DNA of 64,000 nucleotides from Streptomyces sp. NBC_01754 (GCF_035918015.1 NZ_CP109132.1:6696001-6760000); one strand, 5' to 3'. Shown: positions 23,622 to 33,089, counted from the stretch's first letter. Numbers and translations: made by a program. The notes: a model not told the origin generated them from the sequence alone.

Positions 23622-24020
23622 TCAGGTCAGTGAGGTCAGGTCCTCGGGAGCCGGTGCCCCGTGACATACGGCTGGACCGCGCCGCTGTTCGCCGCGTACG
23701 TGGGGCCTCCAGTCGGTCGCCCACCGCTCCACCGCGGTGAGCACCGGCTCCAGTGCGCGACCGCGCGCGGTCAGGAGATAGTCGGCCCGGACGGGCCGCT
23801 CGGCGACCACGTGCCGCTCTATGATCCCGGACGCCTCGAGGTCTCTGAGCCGGATGGACAGTGTCCGGTCGGTGATACCCGGCGTCGCGTCGCGGATCTC
23901 CACGAATCGGGACGCTCCCTGAAGCATCGCGCGTACGACGCCACCGGCCCATCGCCGGCCGAGCAGCACCATCGCCTCGTCGAAGGGCGCGCAGACGTCC
24001 TGATGACCGGTCATGTCCAC
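23622..24020 (-). CDS. HxlR-family regulator
   Basis: A 132-residue winged-helix regulator of the HxlR family: DEAMVLLGRRWAGGVVRAML, GITDRTLSIRLRDLEASGIIER, then PVRADYLLTARGRALEPVLTAVERWA. Cys10 lies in the position used for redox or electrophile sensing in YodB/HypR-type members. It is transcribed away from the flavin oxidoreductase and hemerythrin genes, with only 70 bases between. It therefore most likely controls both and itself; the sequence around GATAGTACCTAACCC in the gap is the probable site. Confidence 0.87.
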   Translation of the reverse strand: MDMTGHQDVCAPFDEAMVLLGRRWAGGVVRAMLQGASRFVEIRDATPGITDRTLSIRLRDLEASGIIERHVVAERPVRADYLLTARGRALEPVLTAVERWATDWRPHVRGEQRRGPAVCHGAPAPEDLTSLT

Positions 24021-24090
24021 CTCCCGGAACGCGCCGTGACCAAGCTATGTTCTTGATAGTACCTAACCCAGTGAGAGCAATGGAGGCACT

Positions 24091-24951
24091 GTGACCGACT
24101 ATCGCCGGCCGCTCGAGTTCGGGTACTTCCTGGAGCCCGGCGCCGCCGATCCGGGAGCGACCCTGGCCGCCGGACGACTGGTCGACGCTCTCGGATTCGA
24201 CCTGCTGGGCATCCAGGACCACCCCTACCAGCCACGGTTCCTCGACACCTGGACGCTGCTCAGCGCACTCGGCGCCCAGACCCGACGCGTCCGGCTCTTC
24301 CCCGATGTGGCCAGCCTGCCGTTGCGCCCGCCGGCCGTCCTGGCCAAGGCGGCGGCCTCCCTGGACCTGATCACCGGCGGACGGGTGGAACTCGGTCTCG
24401 GTACGGGCGCCTTCTGGGACCCGATCGCGGCCATGGGCGGCCCGCGTCGCACGCCGGGCGAGGCCGTGGCGGCACTCGACGACGCGATCGAGGTGGTCCG
24501 GCTCTGGTGGAGCGGCGAGCGCTCGGTCCGGTACGACGGCACGCACTACTCGCTGAAGGGATCCCACCCGGGCCCGGTCCCCGCACATCCCATGGGGATC
24601 TGGCTCGGGGCCTACGGCCCGAAGATGCTCGACCTCGTCGGTACGAAGGCCGACGGCTGGCTGCCCTCGATGGGATACCTCGCTCCGGAGAAGCTGAAGG
24701 AAGCCAACCGGCGAATCGACATGGCGGCCGGTGCCGCCGGGCGTGAGCCGAGCCGGATCAACCGGGTCTACAACCTGATGGGTGACCGTTCGGCTGCCGA
24801 GTGGATCGACTTGCTGACGACCCTGTCGCTCGAACACGGAATGAACGGCTACGTCTTCAGCGGCCCGGCCGACGAGGCCGCGCTGCGCCGCGTTGTCGAG
24901 GAGATCGCGCCCGCCGTGCGCGAAACGGTCGCAAAGGAGCGTCGGCGATGA
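24091..24951 (+). CDS. LLM-class flavin/F420-dependent oxidoreductase
   Basis: A 286-residue luciferase-like monooxygenase-fold enzyme with LDLITGGRVELGLGTGAFWDPIAAMGG, RLWWSGERSVRYDG and IWLGAYGPKMLDLVG, typical of F420- or FMN-dependent oxidoreductases. The substrate is unknown; control by an HxlR regulator suggests a reactive aldehyde, quinone or similar compound. It is cytoplasmic. The ATG follows GGAG. The stop overlaps the hemerythrin start (ATGA), so the two products are made together. Confidence 0.87.
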   Translation: MTDYRRPLEFGYFLEPGAADPGATLAAGRLVDALGFDLLGIQDHPYQPRFLDTWTLLSALGAQTRRVRLFPDVASLPLRPPAVLAKAAASLDLITGGRVELGLGTGAFWDPIAAMGGPRRTPGEAVAALDDAIEVVRLWWSGERSVRYDGTHYSLKGSHPGPVPAHPMGIWLGAYGPKMLDLVGTKADGWLPSMGYLAPEKLKEANRRIDMAAGAAGREPSRINRVYNLMGDRSAAEWIDLLTTLSLEHGMNGYVFSGPADEAALRRVVEEIAPAVRETVAKERRR

Positions 24952-25469
24952 CGCGGCCCCGGACGGGAACGCCGGCGGGCCGCCAGATGGTGCGGGAACT
25001 ACTCACGGCACACGCGCCGCTGCGCAGCGATGTCGTCGCGCTTCGCGACGGGCTTGAGATGCTCGACGCCGCGACCACCCGCACACAGGATGTCGAGGAG
25101 CTGCTGGGCGGCCTGACCGTCGCCGACCTCACCTGGCAGCTCAAGGCGGGCTGTCAGCACTTCTGTGCTCACCTGGACGTCCACCACGCGATCGAGGACG
25201 CTCGGATGCTGCCCGTCATACGGCGCCAGTTCCCCCAGCTCACCGACCAGATCGGGCAGCTGCGGCGCGAGCACGAGGAAGTCAGGCAGATGATCACGCG
25301 TATCCGCGCCGACGCGCGGCGACTGAACCCGAAGGACGAACGCTCCGTCCACGTGGTGTTGGAACAGATCGTCGCCCTTGCCGACCACCTTCAGGCACAT
25401 CTCGACTTCGAGGAGCAGACTCTCTTCCCGTACTTCCTGCGCATGGACCGCGACTGGCACACCGGCTGA
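24948..25469 (+). CDS. Hemerythrin-domain protein
   Basis: A 173-residue four-helix hemerythrin HHE-type protein with iron ligands in HFCAHLDVHHAIEDARMLP, LRREHEEVRQM and HLQAHLDFEEQTLFPYF. Such proteins bind a di-iron centre for oxygen, nitric oxide or peroxide sensing or scavenging. It is translationally coupled to the LLM oxidoreductase, behind AAAGGAG, and is under the divergent HxlR gene. This pairing suggests an oxygen- or oxidant-handling role for the pair; that is inferred. Confidence 0.87.
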   Translation: MTRPRTGTPAGRQMVRELLTAHAPLRSDVVALRDGLEMLDAATTRTQDVEELLGGLTVADLTWQLKAGCQHFCAHLDVHHAIEDARMLPVIRRQFPQLTDQIGQLRREHEEVRQMITRIRADARRLNPKDERSVHVVLEQIVALADHLQAHLDFEEQTLFPYFLRMDRDWHTG

Positions 25470-25917
25470 GTGGTCCTGTGTATCAGGACGGGTCTGCGTA
25501 CGGCCTCTTCCCGAGGGGGCCGACCGTGTCGTTGCGGAGGGAGACCACCGAGGGACTGCCGCCGCCGGAGTGAGGAGTCCATCGCGCCGCACCATCGACG
25601 GTGCCCGACGGAGCGGCCTGAACGCTCACGGTCCGGCCCCGAATTGAGGTCAGGGCGTGCGGGCAGGTCCTGCGGGGCCCACTTCTTGGTCACGCTCGAA
25701 ACTTCTTGGTCACGCTCGAACAACCCGTGCGATCCCGCCGTGTACCGGGCCGCTCGATCAGCCTCCTGGACCGGGTCCTTGGCCCGGCCGGAGGCTCCGG
25801 GCGCGGGCCGGGAAGGGCGGCTCGGGAGAGCGGTATGGCCGGAAACGGCCCGGCGCCGGCCTCGTACGGCATGAAAGGTTGTACGGGTTGAACGCCACCT
25901 TGAGGAGTGAGCACCGC
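25470..25917. other. Gene-free region with tandem repeat
   Basis: About 450 bases with no supported gene. The only structure I see is the exact tandem duplication at 25681-25720 and the ribosome site (GAGGAG) of the following methyltransferase. Confidence 0.5.
25681..25720. repeat. Exact 20-bp tandem duplication
   Basis: ACTTCTTGGTCACGCTCGAA occurs twice head to tail with no mismatch, about 200 bases upstream of the methyltransferase start. Confidence 0.9.
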
Positions 25918-26751
25918 ATGAGCGGGACCGGCACCGATTCCACCGCTTCCCCGGCCACCACTGCGGATCGCCTCGACACCGGAAGGCCTCACCCGGCCCG
26001 CATGTACGACTGGTTTCTCGGTGGCAAGGACAACTATCCGGTCGACGAGGAACTGGGACGCCAACTGCTCCGGCTCCAGCCGGAGATCATGCGGTTCGCC
26101 CGTCACAACCGCCGGTTCATGGAACGCGCGGTGCGCCGTCTCGCCGACGAGGGTGTCCGGCAGTTCCTCGACATCGGTTCCGGCATCCCCACCGAACCCA
26201 ACCTGCACCAGATCGCGCAGTCCACGGCTCCCGACGCATGTGTCGTGTACGTCGACAACGACCCGATCGTGCTCGCCCACTCCGGCGCGCTGCTGCGGGG
26301 GACCGAGGAGGGGGTGACACGGTACCTGGACGCCGACGTACGCGAGCCGGACCGGCTCCTGGAACTGGCAGCCGGCACCATCGACTTCACCCGGCCCGTC
26401 GCGCTCTCACTCGTCGCGCTGACTCACTTCATCCCGGACCGCGACCAGATCCACGACCTGGTGGGGCGGTATGTGGGCGCGCTCGCACCGGGGAGCCACC
26501 TCGTTCTGTCCCAGGCCACCGGCGACTTCGACCCCGAGGCCGTGGCCGCCGGAGTGGCGGCCTACGCGGCACGCGGGGCCACGTTCGCACCGCGTACACA
26601 CGCCGAGGTCAGCCGCTTCTTCGACGGCCTGGAACTGCTCGATCCGGGGGTGGTCCCGGTGGGTGACTGGCACCCGGAAACCCACGCGGACACCCCGCCC
26701 ACCGGAGCCGGTCCGGTCCCCATCTACGCCGGCGTCGCCCGCAAGCCCTGA
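25918..26751 (+). CDS. SAV2177-family SAM-dependent methyltransferase (1)
   Basis: A 277-residue member of the actinobacterial SAV2177 (DUF574) methyltransferase family. The family signatures RPHPARMYDWFLGGKDNYPVDEELG, VRQFLDIGSGIPTEPN (SAM loop), VVYVDNDPIVLAHSGALL, TRYLDADVREPD and FFDGLELLDPGVVPVGDWHPE are all present. Substrate is unknown. ATG 25918 starts just before the conserved region; the longer open frame runs back through the spacer. Two paralogues lie at 28409 and 35434. Confidence 0.9.
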   Translation: MSGTGTDSTASPATTADRLDTGRPHPARMYDWFLGGKDNYPVDEELGRQLLRLQPEIMRFARHNRRFMERAVRRLADEGVRQFLDIGSGIPTEPNLHQIAQSTAPDACVVYVDNDPIVLAHSGALLRGTEEGVTRYLDADVREPDRLLELAAGTIDFTRPVALSLVALTHFIPDRDQIHDLVGRYVGALAPGSHLVLSQATGDFDPEAVAAGVAAYAARGATFAPRTHAEVSRFFDGLELLDPGVVPVGDWHPETHADTPPTGAGPVPIYAGVARKP

Positions 26752-26971
26752 TTCGGCCCGGCGGTGGTGGACCGGGAAGCGGAAGCGCGGCGTGCGCCGT
26801 GGGCAAGGAACCACGTCGCGGTGCCTGAGCCGTCCGTGCCCGGCCACTGCCGGCAGCGCCCGCCCCGCGCCCCCGCCGGAACCGGCCGACTGCCGCCCCC
26901 GCCGCACGAACCGGTGCACCGGGGGGCGGGGCCTGACGCGGGGGATCCCGGTTCGGGCGGCGGTGGAGCGG

Positions 26972-27850
26972 TCAGTCGGCCCAGACCTCCGCGTCGTCGG
27001 CCGGAACGGTGGTGGCGAGCTCGAGTTCCTTACGGGCGGCGACCGTCTTGTTCGGGTCGATGCCGGTGAAGGCCAGATCGTAGGCGACGTAGAAGGCGTC
27101 CGTGTCCTTGGCCGAGGCCGCCTTCTTCCACGCCTTGGCGGCGCCCTCCAGCTCCTTGTGCAGCTTGACGGCCTCCGGCTGCTGGATCCCCTTCAGCGAG
27201 GCGAGGTGGGTGTCGAGGGCGGTACCCACGGCCTCGGCCTGCTTCTTGTACCCGTCGAAGTCGTCCTCGACGTGATCCGCCTCGGGCTGGTTCGCCCACA
27301 GGGTGTCGTACAGGGCGTTCGAGCCCTTGAGATACGCCAGTTGGTCCGAGTTCAGGCCCTCGCTCTTCAGGGAGCCGGAGAACGTGCCCTTCTCCTTGGC
27401 GTACGTGCAGCTCACCGCCCGGTCGCCGGTCTTCCAGCTCTCGCTGGTGGGGAGGTAGTAGAAGAGACCGACGCCCTCGGGGACCGACCAGGTGTCGGAG
27501 GCGAACTTCTGGGCCACGGCCGGGCACCGCTCGTCCGCGATCTCGCTGGTGGCGTCCTCGCCGGGGTACTTCGACTCTCCCTCGATCTTGAACTCGCCGA
27601 CGACCTGGCCCTCGTGGGCCTCCTCGCACGGAACGACCTCGACGCTGAACTCCTCGGTGTCGGTCACCCCGCTGTTCGGGTTGTAGCAGTCGCCGGTGGA
27701 GAGCGAGAAGACCGACCGCTGGCGCACCGCTTTCTTCGCGCCCGCCTTGGCCCCCTCCACGACGTCGGCACATCCCGCGGTTCCCACCGCCAGGAGGGCG
27801 ACGACAGCGGCTATACCACGCAGAGACCGGGACTTGACACCGATAGACAT
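26972..27850 (-). CDS. Lipoprotein of the septum-formation (PF13845-like) family
   Basis: A 292-residue predicted lipoprotein with lipobox VGTAGCAD (Cys about residue 27). The extracytoplasmic domain shows the paired pattern STGDCYNPN ... VEVVPCEEAHEGQVVGEFKI with later conserved Cys (DERCPAVAQ, AVSCTYAKE), which I recognise as the septum-formation-type domain of actinobacterial membrane proteins. A helical C-terminal part (EADHVEDDFDGYKKQ ... KAWKKAASAKDT) follows. It is probably disulphide-bonded on the outer face of the membrane; the function is not established. It is convergent with the methyltransferase. Confidence 0.8.
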   Translation of the reverse strand: MSIGVKSRSLRGIAAVVALLAVGTAGCADVVEGAKAGAKKAVRQRSVFSLSTGDCYNPNSGVTDTEEFSVEVVPCEEAHEGQVVGEFKIEGESKYPGEDATSEIADERCPAVAQKFASDTWSVPEGVGLFYYLPTSESWKTGDRAVSCTYAKEKGTFSGSLKSEGLNSDQLAYLKGSNALYDTLWANQPEADHVEDDFDGYKKQAEAVGTALDTHLASLKGIQQPEAVKLHKELEGAAKAWKKAASAKDTDAFYVAYDLAFTGIDPNKTVAARKELELATTVPADDAEVWAD

Positions 27851-28408
27851 GACTTGAGCATCCTCAGACAGAGAAATTGCGAACAGTTGTGCGCATCGTA
27901 TGGCACACCTGTGACAGTGGTGTGCGCGGGGATTTCAGGCCGTCCGGAGGGGGGACGGGATCGAGGCCCGGTGACCGTCTCTGTGGGCGTGGAGGCCGTG
28001 CCGGCGTTCGAGAGGCGCCTCTTCGGCGGGAGCTGGGTCAGGGACTCAGCCAATAGCCGCCATGCGGGGGGGGGTGTCGAATCGGTACGGGACATCACTC
28101 GTCACCAGGTCGTCCCGGACGAGTGCAAGGCCGTCGACCGGGTGTACGACTGCTGCTCCGCGCGCCTCGCAGAGATGACGTGGACCTCGGCGGCCACGGC
28201 CGCGGCCAATGACAAGGACGGCATCGCCTACCGGTACGACACCGAGAAGACGGCCGAAGCGTACGGCGGACTGGGCGACGAGTCGTTGGTGCGGCCGCGC
28301 TGCGGCTCGCCGTCGCCTTGCCTCAGTTCCTCGCGGTGCCGGGACGGGCCGCCCCGCCGTGCGAGGAGGCGGCCTGTCCTGTTGTAGGCGGACACCGGCT
28401 TCAGGACA
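27851..28408. other. Region with a possible decayed ORF
   Basis: About 560 bases between two minus-strand genes. On the plus strand around 28110-28290 a stretch with coding-like composition reads ECKAVDRVYDCCSARLAEM ... DGIAYRYDTEKTAEAYGG, but it has no convincing start or end and I do not recognise it. It may be a gene remnant. Confidence 0.25.
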
Positions 28409-29224
28409 TCACGGCTTGCGGGCGAGGCCGCCGTGCTCGCCGATCGGCACGGGAACGGGGGAGCCGGGTTCCGGGCGCCAGACGGGGACCGAGACGACTC
28501 CAGGGTCCAGCAGTTCCAGGCCGTCGAAGAACGCCGTGATCTGGTCGACCGGGCGCAGGAAGTACGGGACGGCCCCTGTGTCGTTGTAGGCGTCCTGGGC
28601 TCGCTCGTAGTCCGCGTCGGTGCCCCGTGAGCCGTCGTTGACGCAGAGGTAGCTGCCTGACGGCAGACCGTCCATCAGCCGGGCGACGATCGTGCGGGCC
28701 TGCTCGTAGTCGTCGAGGTGGCCCAGGATGTTGCTGAGGATCAGGGCGACGGGTTGAGCGAGGTCCAGCGACTTGGCGGCGACCGCCAGGATCCGGTCGG
28801 GGTCGACCAGGTCCGCGTCGATGTAGGCGGTCGTGCCTTCGGGCGTGGAGGTGAGGAGGGCGCGGGCGTGGGCGAGGACCATCGGGTCGTGGTCGACGTA
28901 GACGATCCGCGCCTCCGGAGCGAGCCGTTGGGCCACCTCGTGCGTGTTGTCCACGGTCGGCAGGCCGGTCCCGATGTCCAGGAACTGCCGGATGCCCGCC
29001 TCGTCGACGAGGTGGGTGATGGTCCGGCGGAGGAATGTGCGACTGCTGCGGGCCACAGTGACGATCCCGGGGAAGACCGCGCTGTACGCGTCGCCCGCCG
29101 CCTCGTCGACGGGGTAGTTGTCCTTACCGCCCAGCCAGTAGTTCCAGATCCGTGCCGAGTGTGGCACAGACGTGTCGATGTGCTGCTGTGCCGCCGAGCC
29201 GGGCACCGTCGCGTGGTCGGGCAT
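28409..29224 (-). CDS. SAV2177-family SAM-dependent methyltransferase (2)
   Basis: A 271-residue paralogue with SVPHSARIWNYWLGGKDNYPVDEAAG, IRQFLDIGTGLPTVDNTHEVAQ, RIVYVDHDPMVLAHARALL, TAYIDADLVDPDRIL and FFDGLELLDPGVVSVPVWRPE. The fold and motif order are as in the copy at 25918, but it resembles the 35434 copy more closely in the DNTHEVAQ and LTSTPEGTT segments. It stands alone on the minus strand. Substrate unknown. Confidence 0.9.
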   Translation of the reverse strand: MPDHATVPGSAAQQHIDTSVPHSARIWNYWLGGKDNYPVDEAAGDAYSAVFPGIVTVARSSRTFLRRTITHLVDEAGIRQFLDIGTGLPTVDNTHEVAQRLAPEARIVYVDHDPMVLAHARALLTSTPEGTTAYIDADLVDPDRILAVAAKSLDLAQPVALILSNILGHLDDYEQARTIVARLMDGLPSGSYLCVNDGSRGTDADYERAQDAYNDTGAVPYFLRPVDQITAFFDGLELLDPGVVSVPVWRPEPGSPVPVPIGEHGGLARKP

Positions 29225-29508
29225 GGGTACCGTCCGTATTTCAACCGTTGCGTGAACCGTTCACCCGTAACCTACGCTCCAACGGTCCGGAAAGGGACAC
29301 CAGTTCGCATGCCTTGTGGCTGAGCAGCGGGAATCCCGTCTTCTACGTCCCCTTCGCCCCTTCCGCCGCCACCCCCAGCTCGTCGGCACCCTGTCGGACC
29401 CGGCGCAAGCGGCGCGACATCTGACCCTTGCCTCGACCCTCGGCAAGTCTGTGTCCCACAGTCTCCGTCCGAGACCGCAGGTGATCGCTCGATGAGAGAA
29501 TCAGGTCC

Positions 29509-30048
29509 GTGACGATCGGATCCGGGGACTTTGAACTGACCGTGGACGAACTGCGCGTCGTCGCCCGCTACGTTCTGGAGAGCGCTGAGGAAGTTCTTCC
29601 CGTGTTCGAGGAGGCCAACCCCGGCGATCCTCGGCCTCGTGCAGCCATCGACGCCGCGCGGGAGTTCGTGAACGGCGCCAGAAGGACCAGACTTCAGCGC
29701 ATCACCTCCTTGGACGCCCACCGGGCGGCGAAGGAAGCGACCACGGAGGCCGCACGGCTGGCTGCGCGCGCTGCGGGGGATGCCGCCTCTGCGGCCTACC
29801 TCCATCCGATCGCGAAAGCCACCCAAGTGGGTCACATCCTGAGAGCCGCCGCAAGCGCCGCGCGCGTTGGGGAATTGAACGCGGACGATGATTACGCCGT
29901 CGGGCTCCGACTGATCGAGAAGGCTCGAACCCGCGCCACACCCGTTCTGATCGAGGTTCTGAACAGATACCCTCTGGCGCCAACTGGCAGGACCCGTGCA
30001 GCACAGCTCATGACCATCCTGGACACGTCCCTGCGCATGCCGCGCTGA
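29509..30048 (+). CDS. Putative immunity-type protein
   Basis: A 179-residue all-helical protein starting at GTG 29509. The sequence ELTVDELRVVARYVLESAEEVLPVFE, DPRPRAAIDAAREFVNGARRT, RLQRITSLDAHRAAKEATTEAARLAARAAGDAASAAYLHP and ATQVGHILRAAASAAR matches a recurring actinobacterial family annotated as putative immunity protein (earlier misnamed exonuclease SbcC). No toxin gene is recognisable beside it, so it may be an orphan immunity gene or have another role. There is no signal peptide; it is cytoplasmic. Confidence 0.65.
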   Translation: MTIGSGDFELTVDELRVVARYVLESAEEVLPVFEEANPGDPRPRAAIDAAREFVNGARRTRLQRITSLDAHRAAKEATTEAARLAARAAGDAASAAYLHPIAKATQVGHILRAAASAARVGELNADDDYAVGLRLIEKARTRATPVLIEVLNRYPLAPTGRTRAAQLMTILDTSLRMPR

Positions 30049-30635
30049 GCCGAGGGTTAGCCACGGCACTGCCGCTGCCCCACCGACAACCGCGGCCTTC
30101 CCGACGGGGGCCGGCCGCAGCCGTTCCGGGTCCGGCCGGAGCAATGCCCGTTTTCGTCCACCGACCGCGGACAGTGGGCGGTCCACGGTCTGAGCCGAGC
30201 CGATGCGGCAGCCTCCACGTACCTGTGGGGGCACGCTGACGGCAAGCTGACCGAGGCTCCCGAACCACCGCGAGACCCCACCCTCAGGTCAGCGGAACCA
30301 CTCGGTCGAAGTGGGGCCAAACCACCTTGCGACAAGGGCCTGAATCACACCGCCTCCTCACGCCCCCTCCAGCCCAGCCATGGAGCCAGAAGACCTCCGT
30401 CGGCTGGAGCCCGAAAAACGTCCTTGGAAACGCCTGAGCTGTGTACCTCGGCTTCGGGACTGATGAGTTCGCGCGTTCAGGCGTCGCCTGCTCACGGCCG
30501 AGTGCAGAAGGTGCTCGCAGTGAGAGATGGGTGTGAGACAGGCGGACGTCGGTCACCAGTGGCTACCGCTGCCTGGTACGGGCAGCTGCGAAGGCGCCCC
30601 GGCCATGCCGGAACGCGCCAGGACGGCCCGTGCTG
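30049..30635. other. Gene-free region
   Basis: About 590 bases with GC below the surrounding DNA. I see no conserved protein, tRNA or strong hairpin; it may contain decayed sequence. Confidence 0.4.
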
Positions 30636-31346
30636 TCAGAGGAAGTCCGGGCACTCCTCGGCACAGCCCTGGGAGACCGGCTGCCATACACCGTGGTCCT
30701 CACGCATGCTCAGTCGGTCCGCTTCCTCGGAAGCCTCGGTCAGCTGGGCAGTGGTCAAGGGTACGGCCGCAGTGAAGACCCGTCCGAGGTGGTGGCAGTG
30801 CAGCATCGGGCGGAGTTCCTCCGAGTACGGCTCATCGGCGACCGCGAAGAGATCGGGCAGGGACCAGCCCAGCGGACCCGCTACGGCAGCCAGCTGCTGC
30901 CGACGGTGCGGACTCGGGTCCCAGCGCCACACCATCGCGCGCAGCGTGCTGAGGGACAGCCCCATGAAAGGGAGTTCGCGGATTCCGAAGCCGCGATTGC
31001 CGATCAGCGCGGCGAGCACTGCGGCAAACCTGGTCTCTGCGGGAGGGTGACCCGGCCGCGTCGGCTGCACGAAGGGCTCCGAAGCGGGGACGCGGGGCAG
31101 CGCGCGGACGAAGGCCTCCAAGGCGGCGAGCTGCGAGTGGTCGCAGTGGCTGACGCGGTATGCGAACCGCCTCATGACCCTGGCGTCGCGCTCTGGGGGG
31201 AGGAGTTCCGCCGGCACCCGGTGGCCTGCGACAACGAGAAGGTCGGCGGTCGGTATGCCGAGTTCGGCGGCGAGCCCGGTGAGGCGCTGCGGGGCGGTGT
31301 CGCCACCGCTCGCGGCGAGACTACTCAGGATGACGGTCCGTTCCAT
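30636..31346 (-). CDS. Uncharacterised actinobacterial protein, 236 aa
   Basis: A 236-residue cytoplasmic protein that I do not assign to a named family. The segments TGLAAELGIPTADLLVVAGHRVPAELLPPERDA, VMRRFAYRVSHCDHSQLAALEAFVRALP and RFAAVLAALIGNRGFGIRELPFMGLSLSTLRAMV read like a conserved helical protein. The first resembles the tail of an XRE-type helix-turn-helix protein (LAAELGI...DLLVVAG), so it may be a regulator whose DNA-binding start is shortened or diverged. ATG 31346 was chosen over the longer frame to 31466, whose extra 40 residues look non-coding. No operon partners. The 370 bases upstream (31347-31718) show nothing else clear. Confidence 0.55.
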   Translation of the reverse strand: MERTVILSSLAASGGDTAPQRLTGLAAELGIPTADLLVVAGHRVPAELLPPERDARVMRRFAYRVSHCDHSQLAALEAFVRALPRVPASEPFVQPTRPGHPPAETRFAAVLAALIGNRGFGIRELPFMGLSLSTLRAMVWRWDPSPHRRQQLAAVAGPLGWSLPDLFAVADEPYSEELRPMLHCHHLGRVFTAAVPLTTAQLTEASEEADRLSMREDHGVWQPVSQGCAEECPDFL

Positions 31347-31718
31347 GGGGAGAAGGTAGCGGGCGGACGGCCGGGACAGCCGGGGGCCGTCGCCGAGTGT
31401 CGGCCTTCCAGAGATCAGCGTCTTCTGACTCCCCGGCCCCGAGCCCTCGATGACCTCGATCGCCAAGCTCTACGTCGTCAGCGCCGGCACCCTGTACAAC
31501 CCCGTCCCCGACCTTCAGGAACCGCGGGCCGGCAGCGTCCCCCCAGCTTTGCGGAAGCAGCCGGTGATCCCCGGATCGCGCCGGCTCAAAGGCGGCTCCC
31601 TCCAACCCGGCGCGGACGAGCGCAGTCTGCCCGGACCGTCTCGGCACAGTGGCCTGCGCCCGGTCAAGCGCGGGTTCGGAGCATCCGTTCGGACGGCTTG
31701 CTCCGAACCCCCGGCCGG

Positions 31719-33089
31719 TCAGTTGACGGTCAGTACCGCCGTGTTGTTAGTGAGGTCCGGATCGAAGTCGAAGGGGTACTCGCCGAACTCGCCGAAGGTG
31801 GGGTGGATGCTCACTGCACCGGTCGCGCCGGGCAGCACGGTGTCGACGCGCACGGAGAACGCGAACGTGCGCTGGGTGTCCTCCAGCACCCAGTACCGCA
31901 GGTCGCAGTCGTAGCGCGGGGCGCCCGTCCGCTTCGAGTAGTAGCCGCCGTCGAGGGCGCGCGGGTAACAGCCGGACGGCACACCGGTGATGGTGGTGCC
32001 CTCGGGCACGATCAGCCGGACCTCGGCGACCGGCTCGCCGGAGCCGAGATTGCCGAACCAGGCCGGGCCGTTGTTCTTGAACGAGAGTTCGGCCGTGGCC
32101 GTCTCACCCGCCGCTGCGGAGACGGAGTCACCGGTCACGGCGAAGTCCGCCGTGTTTCCCACGCCGATTTGAAGGGCCGCGTAGTTGTTCTGGGAGTCGA
32201 TGTCCTGAGCGCCGCCGCTCGGTTCGACGTCGATGTCCAGCCGCTCGTTCAGCGCGTGCGGGGCGAGTCGCACCGTCAGCGGCTCGGGCAGCTCGAAGGA
32301 GTCGCCCGGCGCCAGCACCTGGTCGAACGTGCAGACTGCCTCGTTCGACGGTGCGTGGTTGTTGCCGTCTGTCGTGGTGTAGGTGCAGACGTCGTACTGG
32401 GTGAGATCCGTCAGGCCGTACGAGGCGTATAGCTTGACGGTGAACCCGTTCGTGCTCTCGTTGCCGTTGTTGGTGACCTTGAACGGAATCGTCTGCTCGT
32501 CGCCGGGCTGTCCGTCCTTGATGTCAGCGACGGGATCGATGGCCAGGTCGGGCCCGGCGCCGACGGTGAGCGTGGTGACGAAGCTCTCGTGGGGCGCCGT
32601 GAGCGTGCCGTCGGGCCCGCCGGTGGCCGTCGCCTCGTAGGTGATCCTGCCCTGTGCGCCGGCTTCGGCGCCGTCGGCCGCGCGCACCGTGAGAAACACC
32701 TGGTTCTCGTAGTCGCCTCCGATCGCGGGCACCACGGGTATGTTGCACTCCGCGCTCGCGCCGCTCGGGGTGCAGTTGGCAGGCCAGGTCACCTCCGCGA
32801 CCCCGGCGAGGTCGGAGATGTCGACGGTGAGCCAGCCGTCGGTCACAGTGAAGTTCTCGTTGTCGTGGTAGATGCCGACGCCGAGGGTGCGGGACTGCGG
32901 CTGGCCGCCGTCGGTGCCGAGCGGCAGCGTTTGCTCGTACGGCTCGTTGATCCATAACTGGTCGGTCTGCGGCGAGTCGTCGTCAGCGAGCGCGGGTGCG
33001 GCGAGGCCGGCAGTCAGTAGAGCGGCCGCGACCACCACGGCGGCGCCGTATCTGAGACGTACCGGGCGTGCAGCGGAGAACGGTCTCAT
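31719..33089 (-). CDS. Secreted repeat protein with DUF11/CARDB-like domains
   Basis: A 456-residue secreted protein. The signal peptide (to about residue 36, ending ALA) is followed by three beta-rich modules with the look of DUF11/CARDB-type bacterial surface domains: LAIDPVADIKDGQPGDEQTIPFKVTNNGNEST, ADFAVTGDSVSAAAGETATAELSFKNNGPAWFG, and DFDPDLTNNTAVLTVN at the very end. Cys pairs in several loops could form disulphides. There is no C-terminal anchor or LPXTG motif, so it is probably released or held non-covalently. It stands alone; function unknown. Confidence 0.75.
   Translation of the reverse strand: MRPFSAARPVRLRYGAAVVVAAALLTAGLAAPALADDDSPQTDQLWINEPYEQTLPLGTDGGQPQSRTLGVGIYHDNENFTVTDGWLTVDISDLAGVAEVTWPANCTPSGASAECNIPVVPAIGGDYENQVFLTVRAADGAEAGAQGRITYEATATGGPDGTLTAPHESFVTTLTVGAGPDLAIDPVADIKDGQPGDEQTIPFKVTNNGNESTNGFTVKLYASYGLTDLTQYDVCTYTTTDGNNHAPSNEAVCTFDQVLAPGDSFELPEPLTVRLAPHALNERLDIDVEPSGGAQDIDSQNNYAALQIGVGNTADFAVTGDSVSAAAGETATAELSFKNNGPAWFGNLGSGEPVAEVRLIVPEGTTITGVPSGCYPRALDGGYYSKRTGAPRYDCDLRYWVLEDTQRTFAFSVRVDTVLPGATGAVSIHPTFGEFGEYPFDFDPDLTNNTAVLTVN

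Noticed and set aside
26471..28387. A 638-residue plus-strand frame
   Set aside because: It overlaps the methyltransferase, the antisense of the lipoprotein gene, and the spacer; there is no domain except a possible short remnant near 28110-28290.
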